NCBI GenBank assembly: GCA_019417795.1
Contig: DXUR01000221.1
Span: 1-5,468, forward strand
DNA from: Clostridiales bacterium
GTDB taxonomy: Bacteria; Bacillota_A; Clostridia; Oscillospirales; Oscillospiraceae
DNA length: 5,468 nt
Direction: 5' to 3'
In this document: positions 1 through 5,468 of the stretch, piece by piece
Layout: the number at the start of each line of letters is the position of its first letter
Numbering within the stretch: position 1 is the stretch's first letter
Position numbers and translations under genes: made by a program
The notes under the pieces: generated by a model
Database searches by the model: none
What the model saw: only the letters and a program-made list of their open reading frames with translations
What the model was told of the DNA's origin: nothing

Positions 1-775
1 CAAGAGAACCAATGCCAATGGGCTTGCGGCAGCGCCGATATTCCTCTTTTGTGATCTTATCCTTCGTCAGGGCCTTGGGGTCGTAAATTTTATGATCCGT
101 TTTGGGATCATATTTAGATTTGGTCAGAATTTCAGAGATGGCGAACATACCGATCAGCGCAATAATGAGGTCGATACCGGCCATCAGCTTCTTCTGACCA
201 AACAGGAACCGCGCTGTACCGCTGATAGAATCCACGCCGATCGTGGTCATGAACAAACCAAGGCAGGCAGCAATCAGGCCCTTGAAAATGCTGTCATTCG
301 ACACACCGGCAATAACAGACAGTCCGAACACCGCCAGCGCAAAATATTCCGCAGGGCCAAAGAGCAGGGTGATCTTTGCGATCAGCGGAGCCAGAAACAG
401 CAGAGAAAACGCACTGATCAGACCGCCGATCGTAGAGGCGTACAAGGCCATTTGCAGGGCCTTAAACGCCTGCCCTTTGACGGTCATCGGATAGCCGTCA
501 AACAGTGTTGCCGCATTGGCGGATGTACCGGGCGTATTGATGAGGATCGCCGTGATCGAGCCGCCGTAGGTACCGCCGCAATAAATGGCCAACAGCATCA
601 AGATCGCCATGGTCGGGTCCATGCCGTAGGTCAGAGGAATGCACAAGATAATGCCAAGGTCAGAGGTCAGGCCGGGGATCGCTCCGACCACGATGCCGAT
701 AACCAGGCCGACGGGGATAATCAAGAAGTTCTGCCAATTCAACAGAATTTGCAAACCGCCTAAAAATTGTTCCAT
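1..775 (-). CDS. tctA: TctA family large membrane subunit of a tripartite tricarboxylate transporter (3' end outside window)
   Basis: This is the large permease subunit of a TTT transporter, the membrane protein that moves a carboxylate inward by cation symport after TctC delivers it. I translated 258 codons from the ATG at 775 to the window edge with no stop or frameshift; the family is about 500 residues, so roughly half is visible. Family signatures are present: GAIPGLT at residues 31-37, YGGSITAILINTPGT at 70-84 and DGYPM at 93-97. Hydrophobic segments lie near 17-36, 57-79, 104-128, 141-160, 164-178 and 198-216. A charged, Lys/Asp-rich loop (219-258) fills the edge and fits the central cytoplasmic loop of the family. 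AGGAGG sits 6 bases before the start, which lies 18 bp after the tctB stop. The family is certain; the substrate is unknown, and citrate should not be assumed. Confidence 0.95.
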   Translation of the reverse strand, partial: MEQFLGGLQILLNWQNFLIIPVGLVIGIVVGAIPGLTSDLGIILCIPLTYGMDPTMAILMLLAIYCGGTYGGSITAILINTPGTSANAATLFDGYPMTVKGQAFKALQMALYASTIGGLISAFSLLFLAPLIAKITLLFGPAEYFALAVFGLSVIAGVSNDSIFKGLIAACLGLFMTTIGVDSISGTARFLFGQKKLMAGIDLIIALIGMFAISEILTKSKYDPKTDHKIYDPKALTKDKITKEEYRRCRKPIGIGSL

Positions 776-793
776 GATCTTCCTCCTTCCCCG

Positions 794-1258
794 TTACGGC
801 AGAGAGACGTGAAGCACGACTCGGAATACATAATATACGATGCCTACCATGGCAAGGGGGATCGCATAGTAATACCATTTTCTGGCACCATAGTACACCA
901 TGATCGCAAGAACCAGGATCACGGTGGAGATGACAAAACCAAGAGGTTTCACCATAAAGCAGTAGGCAACAAGGAACAGGCAATAGAGAATGGAGCGCAG
1001 TTCCTTCTTAAAGGCAGCGGAATGAAAGGATTCCTTCGTGACGGTCAATTCCTCTTTTTCCTTCATAAAGATGCCTTCCAGCAAAAGGCAGACGGCAAAA
1101 ACAAACATGCCGCCGATGGCGATTTTAGGAAGCGTCTGTGCGGTAATAGCGGTTTTCTCCATCGTCTTGACCTGCGTAGGGATAGAAAACCATAAAAAAG
1201 AGCTGATAAGGGCAAACACGGTGCCCGATATGATCTCATGGTTATACTTGATTTTCAT
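794..1258 (-). CDS. tctB: TctB family small membrane subunit of the TTT transporter
   Basis: This is the small, poorly conserved membrane subunit that pairs with TctA in TTT transporters; its exact mechanistic role is not well established. The 154-residue product has the usual family length. Hydrophobic segments lie near residues 8-27, 44-64, 87-103, 105-123 and 128-148. The charged stretch 65-86 (KEKEE and several Lys) fits a loop. The LGFVISTVILVLAI stretch at 106-119 resembles the conserved second half of TctB proteins. The ATG at 1258 is preceded by GAGGTG with about 7 bases of spacing. The gene follows tctC after 62 bp, the largest gap within the operon, and that gap holds a hairpin with a U-tract. 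It precedes tctA by 18 bp. Identification rests on topology, size and position more than on sequence motifs. Confidence 0.88.
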   Translation of the reverse strand: MKIKYNHEIISGTVFALISSFLWFSIPTQVKTMEKTAITAQTLPKIAIGGMFVFAVCLLLEGIFMKEKEELTVTKESFHSAAFKKELRSILYCLFLVAYCFMVKPLGFVISTVILVLAIMVYYGARKWYYYAIPLAMVGIVYYVFRVVLHVSLP

Positions 1259-1275
1259 AATAACACACCTCAGTT

Positions 1276-1314
1276 AAAAAGGAGTGCCCCAAGCCCAAGG
1301 ACTCAGGGCACCTC
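1276..1314 (-). terminator. Hairpin plus U-tract between tctC and tctB, candidate partial terminator
   Basis: Read on the minus strand, a hairpin begins 6 bases after the tctC stop. The 5' arm is GAGGTGCCC (1314-1306) and the 3' arm GGGCACTCC (1289-1281). These arms pair with one A-C mismatch and one G-U pair. The bases between them continue the helix through U-G, G-U, A-U, G-C, U-G and C-G pairs to a CUUG tetraloop at 1299-1296, giving about 14 pairs. Five U residues follow directly (1280-1276). This is the form of an intrinsic terminator. It lies inside an operon whose next gene has its own ribosome binding site right after the U-tract, so I infer partial termination or 3'-end protection of the upstream message. 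It could instead be full termination if tctB had its own promoter, but I see none in the gap. Confidence 0.68.
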
Positions 1315-1320
1315 AGTCAC

Positions 1321-2346
1321 TTACTGAACCAGAGGGATGTACTGACTCATAGCCTCAGTCTGGGAATCGATCATGCTCAGGATCTCGGCAGCATCGGAAT
1401 CCCATGCCTTCATGCCCATGCCAGCCATGAACGCCTGGAACTCAGGATCGGCATACACTTCCAGAACAAACTCGCGCAGCTTTTCCTGGATACGGGGATC
1501 GACAGAGGAACGGACGGCCAGATAGTCCATACCGGTGAACTCCACGTCAATGCCCTGCTCCTTGAAGGAAGCGATGTGGCCAATGCCTTCCACATCCAGA
1601 CCTTCGGGGATAAAGGTGCCCAGGCAGTTCAGCTGACCGTTGATCACATAGTCGCGATAGGTCGGGGGAGAACCGATGGCAATATCCACATGGCCGCCAA
1701 CCAGAGCGTTGATCGCTTCCTGGCCGCCGTCATAAGGCACTGCCTCGCAGGGGATGTCCAGAAGGGCGAACAGTGCGGAGATCATGGTGTAGCTGTCATT
1801 GCCGGGGCCGCCGGTAGTTGCATATTTCACCGTGTGGCCAGCGGCAGCGTAATCCTTCAGCTCCTGAATGTTGGTAATCTTGCTGGATGCGTTGCTGAGG
1901 ATGACAAACTCCGTGATACGGATACCGCAGATGGGGCTGATGTCATCAATGGTATAGTCCACATCAATAAAGCTGGGAGTCAGAGAAAACAGAGGACCGT
2001 TGCAGCAGAACAGCGTGTAGCCATCGTCCTCAGCCTCCAGAAAATCGTTCATGCCGATGGTACCGGAACCGCCGGTATGGTTTTCAACGATCATGGGGAC
2101 ACCCAGGATCTTGTCGCTGTAAGAGGCGATCTGACGGGTGATCACGTCAGGACCGCCGCCCAGGCTCCAAGGCTGGATCAAGGTGATCTCCTTGGTGGGC
2201 CAATTCAGTTCTTCCGTAGCAGGGGCACCCGTCTCAGACGGAGTACCGGAGGTCGCGGGGGGCTCGTTGGTCTTTGCGCCGCAAGCAGCCATGCTCATGA
2301 CCATGGCCAGAGCGAGAAGCAGGGATAAGAGTTTCTTGCTTTTCAT
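1321..2346 (-). CDS. tctC: TctC/Bug family solute-binding lipoprotein of the TTT transporter
   Basis: This extracytoplasmic binding protein captures the substrate and hands it to TctA/TctB. The 341-residue product starts with a lipoprotein signal: Lys-rich n-region (K2-K5), hydrophobic core (L6-M19) and lipobox M-A-A-C ending at C22, so it should be lipid-anchored, unlike the free periplasmic TctC of Gram-negatives. A Thr/Pro/Glu/Gly linker covers about 23-48. The Bug fold begins at W49 with WPTKEITLIQPWSLGGGPD (49-67). It continues with ENHTGGSGTIG (88-98), YATTGGPGNDS (175-185) and VPYDGGQEAINALVGGHVD (203-221), all recognisable family positions. AGGAGG lies 7 bases before the ATG at 2346. 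The gene follows the MBL gene by 16 bp. Substrate specificity cannot be read from the sequence; members bind citrate, other di- or tricarboxylates, aromatic acids or nicotinate-like compounds. Confidence 0.95.
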   Translation of the reverse strand: MKSKKLLSLLLALAMVMSMAACGAKTNEPPATSGTPSETGAPATEELNWPTKEITLIQPWSLGGGPDVITRQIASYSDKILGVPMIVENHTGGSGTIGMNDFLEAEDDGYTLFCCNGPLFSLTPSFIDVDYTIDDISPICGIRITEFVILSNASSKITNIQELKDYAAAGHTVKYATTGGPGNDSYTMISALFALLDIPCEAVPYDGGQEAINALVGGHVDIAIGSPPTYRDYVINGQLNCLGTFIPEGLDVEGIGHIASFKEQGIDVEFTGMDYLAVRSSVDPRIQEKLREFVLEVYADPEFQAFMAGMGMKAWDSDAAEILSMIDSQTEAMSQYIPLVQ

Positions 2347-2362
2347 CGTGGTTCCTCCTTAA

Positions 2363-3355
2363 TTAGTGTTTGGTGGTAAATTTGATAAATTCCGGAGTAA
2401 TACTCCCAGAATCGATCACAAGAGTGATGGCCTGAAAACCGTCAGGCTGGTGGAAATATGGGGGGTAAGATCGTTCGTCCGTGAAAAGGAATTGCGGCGG
2501 CCGGTTTGCGGGGCACATGGCCAAAAGCCGCTCATAAACCTCAGCATTTGCACTCCGGTAGCGGCGATCCGAGGATGCAGTTGTGATCACATACTGCAGC
2601 GGCATATCTCTCATAAATTGTTCTGAAATACTATCAACTTGACCGTGATGTGGCAATTTGAGAACGGTTACATTTTTGAGTAAAGAAATATCGACCTCGT
2701 CCCAGTCACCGGGACAGCTATCTGCTGCCGTCAGAAAAACTTCGTCCCCTGCTTCGATCCTCAACAGGAAGCTGGTGTGATTGGACATAGCGTCTAACTT
2801 GGTTAGGATCTCTGTGATCACATCCATGTCTGTTTCATCATAGGCCCACTCTATGAAAGCCATGTAATCGCTGATGCTCTTTTCCTTCGGTGCCAAGACG
2901 CTGATTTTCAGATCCTCTGCCAAATCCAGCCGGTCATCAGGATGGAGCACATGGACCGGAATTTGTTTGGCATTCGCATCCGATATGATCTCACGGTAGC
3001 TGTTCAAAGCCGCCGTATACAAGGGAACGCTTCTGGCCGCCCCTTCTTTTGCTTCTAAGGGTTTGCCCTTCAAGAACGGTTCTGCCGGGTAGGGTACATA
3101 AATGGCGCCAACACTTACATCCTTCAGCACCGGCAGCAAGCCGCAGACATGGTCCTCATGAATGTGAGAAATCAGCAGCGCATCAATATGATGGATCTGT
3201 CGGGTTCGCAAATATTCGGCGCAGCGAACACGGTAAGGATCTCCCTCAAACTCTTGCGGCAGATTGCCGCCTCCATCTAAGAGCGCCGTATAGCCCGTGT
3301 CTGATTCCATCAAAATGGCATCGCCATATCCGACATTCACAAATGTGATCCGCAT
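2363..3355 (-). CDS. ComEC/Rec2-like metallo-beta-lactamase-fold hydrolase, stand-alone and cytoplasmic
   Basis: This 330-residue protein has the MBL fold of the soluble ComEC/Rec2 domain, with no signal peptide or membrane segments. The opening MRITFVNVGYGDAIL (1-15) matches the family start, usually FLDVGQGDA, but with Asn for Asp and Tyr for Gln. LLDGGG follows at 25-30. The metal site HIHEDH is at 64-69 (H64, H66, D68, H69). SNHTSFLLRI at 191-200 matches the conserved strand before the fifth ligand, probably D212 in FLTAADS; the family usually has TGD there. LPHHGQ at 235-239 supplies the last histidine (H236 or H237). All metal ligands expected of the class appear present, so it is probably an active metal-dependent hydrolase; family members include phosphodiesterases and nucleases. 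GAGGTG precedes the ATG at 3355. It lies between a LacI regulator and tctC, which suggests a role with the transported compound. The substrate is unknown. Confidence 0.87.
   Translation of the reverse strand: MRITFVNVGYGDAILMESDTGYTALLDGGGNLPQEFEGDPYRVRCAEYLRTRQIHHIDALLISHIHEDHVCGLLPVLKDVSVGAIYVPYPAEPFLKGKPLEAKEGAARSVPLYTAALNSYREIISDANAKQIPVHVLHPDDRLDLAEDLKISVLAPKEKSISDYMAFIEWAYDETDMDVITEILTKLDAMSNHTSFLLRIEAGDEVFLTAADSCPGDWDEVDISLLKNVTVLKLPHHGQVDSISEQFMRDMPLQYVITTASSDRRYRSANAEVYERLLAMCPANRPPQFLFTDERSYPPYFHQPDGFQAITLVIDSGSITPEFIKFTTKH
2659..2672. promoter_or_regulatory. Operator/cre-like site inside the MBL coding sequence
   Basis: The 14 bases TGAGAACGGTTACA fit the catabolite-responsive element pattern TGWNANCGNTNWCA at every fixed position. 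They share the first eight bases, TGAGAACG, with the palindrome upstream of lacI. Symmetry is imperfect: five of seven base pairs of the dyad match. The site is about 690 bp into the MBL gene and upstream of tctC. Protein bound here would act as a roadblock or as a second anchor for the repressor. The match lies in codons for a conserved-looking stretch (VTVLKL), so it could be chance. Confidence 0.35.
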
Positions 3356-3385
3356 TTCTTCACCTCGTTTTTTGTTTTGATTATC

Positions 3386-4381
3386 TCAAGTGGTTCCGCG
3401 AACGATCAGTTCTGTTGGCATTTCAATATACCATTCCGAAAGCTCTTCTCCGTCAATCAGGCGAAACAGCATTTCTACCGCTAACTTGCCCATCTGAAGG
3501 GAATCGATCCGCACCGTGGTCAACTCCGGTTCAATGACCCGGCTGACATAGCTGTCATCAAATCCGATCACTGCTACATCTTCCGGAATCCGGAGTCCCA
3601 TACGCATCGCAGCCTTCATCGCTCCTACCGCAATGGTATCATTGGTACATAGCAGCGCAGTCGGCCGCTCCGGGCAGCTCAGCATTTCACGGGCACAAGT
3701 TTCCGCGCACAGCTCATTGGCATCCACATCCCGTATAAGCAAAGGATCTACTGTGAGTCCGGCACTAACGATCGCGTCCATGTATCCGTTGTGGCGGTCA
3801 TGGTAAATTTGGGGAGAAAAACGTCCCTCCAGCAAAGCGATCCGTCGATGGCCCTTCTGAATCAAATGTTCAGCGGCACATTTTGCCCCATGATAGTTGT
3901 CAACAGCGATGCAAGGCAAGTGTTCCATCTGGATCAGATTATTCAGCACAACAACAGGAATGTTCTGTTTGCAAAAGCTTTCGATAGAACTTCGGTCTGT
4001 TTGTCCGGCTATGATAACGCCATCCATGTGTTTTTTTATGCTCACTTCTCCGCTGGGCAGACGCACATGGTCATTTGTAGTGACAAAAAGGCCATAGTTC
4101 CGTTTCATCGTTTCCTGCATGATCGCTTCCAAAGCCGACGAATAGAACGGATTCAGAATGGCAGGATACTGATTTTCGTGAATCACAAACGTGATATTAT
4201 CCGTTTTCTGGCGAGCCATTGCTCGGGCGATTGGATTCGGCGTATAATTCAGCTCATTTGCCGCAGCATAGATCCGGGCCTTTGCTCGCTCGCTAACCGC
4301 TTCCGGAGACGCAAATGCACGCGAAACAGTTGCTTTTGAGTATCCACATTTTTTCGCAACATCGATGATCGTAGCAACCAT
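3386..4381 (-). CDS. LacI/GalR family transcriptional regulator, first gene of the transport operon
   Basis: This 331-residue protein is a LacI-family DNA-binding regulator of standard length. The N-terminal helix-turn-helix is clear: TIIDVAKKCGYSKATVSRAF (4-23), with recognition-helix residues K16 and A17 where CcpA has Met-Ala and LacI has Tyr-Gln. The hinge helix spans about 48-60 (PNPIARAMARQKT), with M55 where most members carry the minor-groove leucine. The periplasmic-binding-protein-like effector domain follows: DGVIIAG at 120-126, AVDNYHGAKCAAEHLI at 159-174, ALLCTNDTIAVGAMKA at 242-257 and VAVIGFDDS at 269-277. The ATG at 4381 has GAGGGG 7 bases upstream. The MBL gene starts 30 bp after its stop with no hairpin between, so they are probably co-transcribed. 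A perfect palindrome 20 bp before the start suggests autoregulation. The effector is unknown; the transported carboxylate or its breakdown product is the natural guess. Confidence 0.95.
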   Translation of the reverse strand: MVATIIDVAKKCGYSKATVSRAFASPEAVSERAKARIYAAANELNYTPNPIARAMARQKTDNITFVIHENQYPAILNPFYSSALEAIMQETMKRNYGLFVTTNDHVRLPSGEVSIKKHMDGVIIAGQTDRSSIESFCKQNIPVVVLNNLIQMEHLPCIAVDNYHGAKCAAEHLIQKGHRRIALLEGRFSPQIYHDRHNGYMDAIVSAGLTVDPLLIRDVDANELCAETCAREMLSCPERPTALLCTNDTIAVGAMKAAMRMGLRIPEDVAVIGFDDSYVSRVIEPELTTVRIDSLQMGKLAVEMLFRLIDGEELSEWYIEMPTELIVRGTT

Positions 4382-4401
4382 TCAAATACCCCTCGCCCAA
4401 A

Positions 4402-4417
4402 ATGAGAACGTTCTCAT
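4402..4417. promoter_or_regulatory. Perfect 16-bp palindromic LacI-type operator (also a perfect cre match)
   Basis: ATGAGAACGTTCTCAT is fully self-complementary over 16 bp with the central CpG typical of LacI-family operators. It lies 20 bp before the lacI start, between the promoter and the ribosome binding site. Its inner 14 bases also fit the CcpA cre pattern TGWNANCGNTNWCA exactly, so the bound protein may be the adjacent regulator, CcpA, or both. The regulator's recognition helix (SKATVSR) is of the CcpA-like Ala type, consistent with this half-site. By position I favour autorepression by the adjacent LacI-family protein. Confidence 0.8.
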
Positions 4418-4463
4418 ATCGTTTGCAAAAATAATGATGGCGTATTGCCCTCATTGCATTTTT

Positions 4464-4492
4464 AACATATCATGCGCTTCTTTCGTTGTCAA
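4464..4492 (-). promoter_or_regulatory. Sigma-A type promoter with extended -10 for the lacI-MBL-tct operon
   Basis: On the minus strand a perfect -35 TTGACA (4492-4487) is separated by 17 bases from TATGTT (4469-4464), preceded by TG one base away (extended -10). The DNA upstream is A-rich (about 4495-4550), like an UP element. Transcription would start near 4457, placing the palindrome at about +41 to +56, giving a leader of roughly 75 bases. A weaker alternative -10, TATGAG, overlaps the palindrome but has no good -35. Confidence 0.72.
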
Positions 4493-4824
4493 CACACTTC
4501 TATTTTTTCTACTTTCTGCTGTTTTTTGCTCAAGTTTTTTGTGTATAAACACCAGTATTTCCTCGCTTGGACGCAGTCTGTCCACCCCTTATTCACAAAA
4601 ACGCAGCTACGCAATGCAGAATAACCTTCTCGCCTGTGGCACAGGTCGTTTGCAGCGCTGGCGCGGTATGAAAAGCGCAGATCGCCGCTTTCTTCTCTGC
4701 TGTACAGTGTAACCTGCATGTGATACAACAGAGTTCAACAGCAAGAAGCAAATTGAGATGTCCTTGCAGAGTTTTGCCCCCATTCATCAGTGCTGCACGG
4801 TTCCGCAGGTACCGCGATGTCAAC
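4493..4824. other. Intergenic stretch of about 330 bp with no supported gene
   Basis: Two overlapping minus-strand open frames of 77 and 79 codons cross this stretch, but neither has a convincing ribosome binding site or recognisable motifs. Both are Cys-rich with unremarkable composition, so I do not call them. The half next to the lacI promoter (4493-4560) is AT-rich with runs of A on the minus strand. The half next to degV is GC-richer. Two small dyads are visible: CCTGTG-G-CACAGG at 4633-4645 and CTGTACAG at 4700-4707. I see no tRNA, no riboswitch core that I recognise, and no terminal inverted repeats of an insertion sequence. It could be decayed coding sequence or an unrecognised RNA. 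Confidence 0.5.
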
Positions 4825-4864
4825 AAGAAGGGGACACACGCCTGACGGCGTGTGTCCCCTTCTT
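4825..4864 (-). terminator. Strong intrinsic terminator after the DegV-family gene
   Basis: Two 18-base arms (4825-4842 and 4847-4864) are perfectly complementary around a 4-base loop. The core is GGGGACACACGCC paired with its complement. The hairpin starts 19 bases after the DegV stop. In the minus direction the 3' arm ends CTTCTT and continues GTTG, giving a modest U-rich tail; an A-rich run (4872-4877 region) precedes it. On the plus strand the tail is richer in T, so it could also stop transcription in that direction. It separates the degV unit from the lacI operon. Confidence 0.9.
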
Positions 4865-4883
4865 TTCCCTATTTTTTAACGGA

Positions 4884-5468
4884 TCAGATCCCGTCCTTCG
4901 TCCGGGCCAGGCGGCGGCTCACAGCCATGCCGAAGGCGTCCGGCCCCACATGGCTGCTGACGCTGAAGGAAAGCGGATCGGCAAAGATGTTGCCATGCTC
5001 CGGGAACGCGTTCACCGCCATCTCCCGCCAGTCCTCCAGTGCGGCGGCGTCCTGATAGCTGCCGGCCACGGCGATGTCGATGTCCCACTTGGCGGAAAGC
5101 CGCTCCGCGTCGCCACGAATGGTCTCCAGCAGCTTTTTCTTGCAGCCTGCGGTGCCGCGCACCTTGGCACAGGCGTCCAGCAGCTCCCCCTCGATCTTCA
5201 AAAGGGGCTTGATCTGCAAAACCGCGCCGATGGCCGCGGCTCCGGCGGTCACGCGACCGCCCCGGCGAAGATATTCCAAGGTCTCCACGCCCACATACAC
5301 AATGGAATCCAGCCCGCTGGCCTCCAGCTCCCGCTGGATCTCCTGTGCCCCGCAGCCCGCCTCCCGCAGGGCCACGGCGTCCCACGCGGAGCTTTTCTGA
5401 GAGATGGAAATGCGGTGATTGTCCACCACAAACACCCTGCCCTCGTAATCCTCCGCCAGCATCTGCGC
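4884..5468 (-). CDS. DegV family fatty-acid-binding protein (FakB-like), N-terminus outside window
   Basis: The visible 194 codons are the C-terminal part of a DegV-family protein, usually about 280-290 residues; some 90 N-terminal residues, including the conserved fatty-acid-binding serine region, lie beyond the right edge. In Firmicutes members such as FakB bind a fatty acid that FakA phosphorylates for phospholipid synthesis. Counting from the in-frame Met at 5462, which is internal and not the true start, landmarks are EDYEGRVFVVDNHRIS (4-19), the signature VETLEYLRRGGRVT (59-72), IKPLLKIEGE (84-93), KVRG (100-103) and the loop SSHVGPDAFGMA (169-180) with the family His-x-Gly-Pro. The stop is TGA at 4886-4884, followed at once by a strong terminator. 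Composition is distinctly GC-rich at third codon positions, unlike the genes to its left. Function in this host (FakB or paralogue) is not resolved. Confidence 0.93.
   Translation of the reverse strand, partial: AQMLAEDYEGRVFVVDNHRISISQKSSAWDAVALREAGCGAQEIQRELEASGLDSIVYVGVETLEYLRRGGRVTAGAAAIGAVLQIKPLLKIEGELLDACAKVRGTAGCKKKLLETIRGDAERLSAKWDIDIAVAGSYQDAAALEDWREMAVNAFPEHGNIFADPLSFSVSSHVGPDAFGMAVSRRLARTKDGI

Noticed and set aside
92..763. Plus-strand open frame of 223 codons
   Set aside because: Antisense to tctA, which shows strong family motifs in the minus frame. The translation is rich in Gln, Arg, Asp and His with no domain, as expected of an antisense shadow of a membrane protein gene.
1266..1317. 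Nine-base direct repeat ACTGAGGTG (1266-1274 and 1309-1317, read on the minus strand)
   Set aside because: One copy is the tctB ribosome binding site and the other is at the base of the hairpin after tctC. It is short and explained by those two roles, so not counted as a separate repeat element.
1576..2328. Plus-strand open frame of 250 codons
   Set aside because: Wholly antisense to tctC, whose signal peptide, lipobox and Bug motifs fix the real frame. No recognisable motif in the antisense product.
2363..3355. Quorum-quenching lactonase or beta-lactamase reading of the MBL gene
   Set aside because: The N-terminal VGYGDA signature and the PHHG motif place it with ComEC-like proteins rather than AHL lactonases or class B beta-lactamases, and it has no export signal.
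3791..4339. Plus-strand open frame of 182 codons opposite the regulator
   Set aside because: Antisense to a complete, canonical LacI-family gene; no ribosome binding site or domain seen.
4633..4707. Small dyads as a LexA (SOS) box or insertion-sequence ends
   Set aside because: Neither matches the Gram-positive LexA pattern GAAC-N4-GTTC, and no matching inverted ends, target duplication or transposase were found around them.
4489..4826. Two overlapping minus-strand open frames (77 and 79 codons) in the intergenic stretch
   Set aside because: They overlap each other in different frames, lack good ribosome binding sites and known motifs, and one begins within the degV terminator hairpin.
4876..5385. 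Minus-strand open frame of 169 codons within the DegV region
   Set aside because: Frame-shifted shadow of the DegV frame; Gly/Arg-rich product typical of GC-rich out-of-frame reading.
1..5468. CRISPR array, tRNA, rRNA or prophage signals
   Set aside because: No regularly spaced repeats, no cloverleaf-like sequence or CCA end, no rRNA-like stretch and no phage or transposase gene were recognised.

Overview
The window most likely comes from an anaerobic Gram-positive of the class Clostridia, probably a gut Oscillospiraceae-type genome. The indications are a lipoprotein signal peptide ending in M-A-A-C on the transport binding protein, strong AGGAGG-type ribosome binding sites, a DegV-family gene, and moderate to high GC with a CcpA/LacI-style operator. 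This taxonomic call is an inference from style, not from a marker gene.

All supported genes lie on the minus strand, so they are transcribed from high to low coordinates. At the right edge (4884-5468) is the C-terminal two thirds of a GC-rich DegV-family fatty-acid-binding protein, closed by an 18-bp perfect hairpin terminator (4825-4864). A stretch of about 330 bp with no supportable gene follows (4493-4824). Next comes a promoter (TTGACA, 17 bp, TATGTT with an extended -10 TG) at 4464-4492 and a perfect 16-bp palindrome with a central CpG at 4402-4417, just upstream of a LacI-family regulator (3386-4381).

Downstream of the regulator, with gaps of 16 to 62 bp, are a ComEC-like metallo-beta-lactamase-fold hydrolase without signal peptide (2363-3355) and a three-part tripartite tricarboxylate transporter (TTT): tctC lipoprotein (1321-2346), tctB (794-1258) and the first 258 codons of tctA (1-775, running off the left edge). 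The layout reads as one operon, lacI-MBL-tctC-tctB-tctA, probably repressed at the palindrome by its own first gene product. TctC would capture a carboxylate outside the membrane, TctA/TctB would carry it in by cation symport, and the MBL protein may act on the imported compound or a derivative. The substrate cannot be read from the sequence.

The least ordinary points are the regulator-linked ComEC-like hydrolase in a TTT operon, a hairpin plus U-tract between tctC and tctB that could act as a partial terminator setting subunit ratio, and a second site inside the MBL gene that matches the same 14-bp operator/cre pattern. I saw no mobile element, CRISPR array, tRNA or rRNA.
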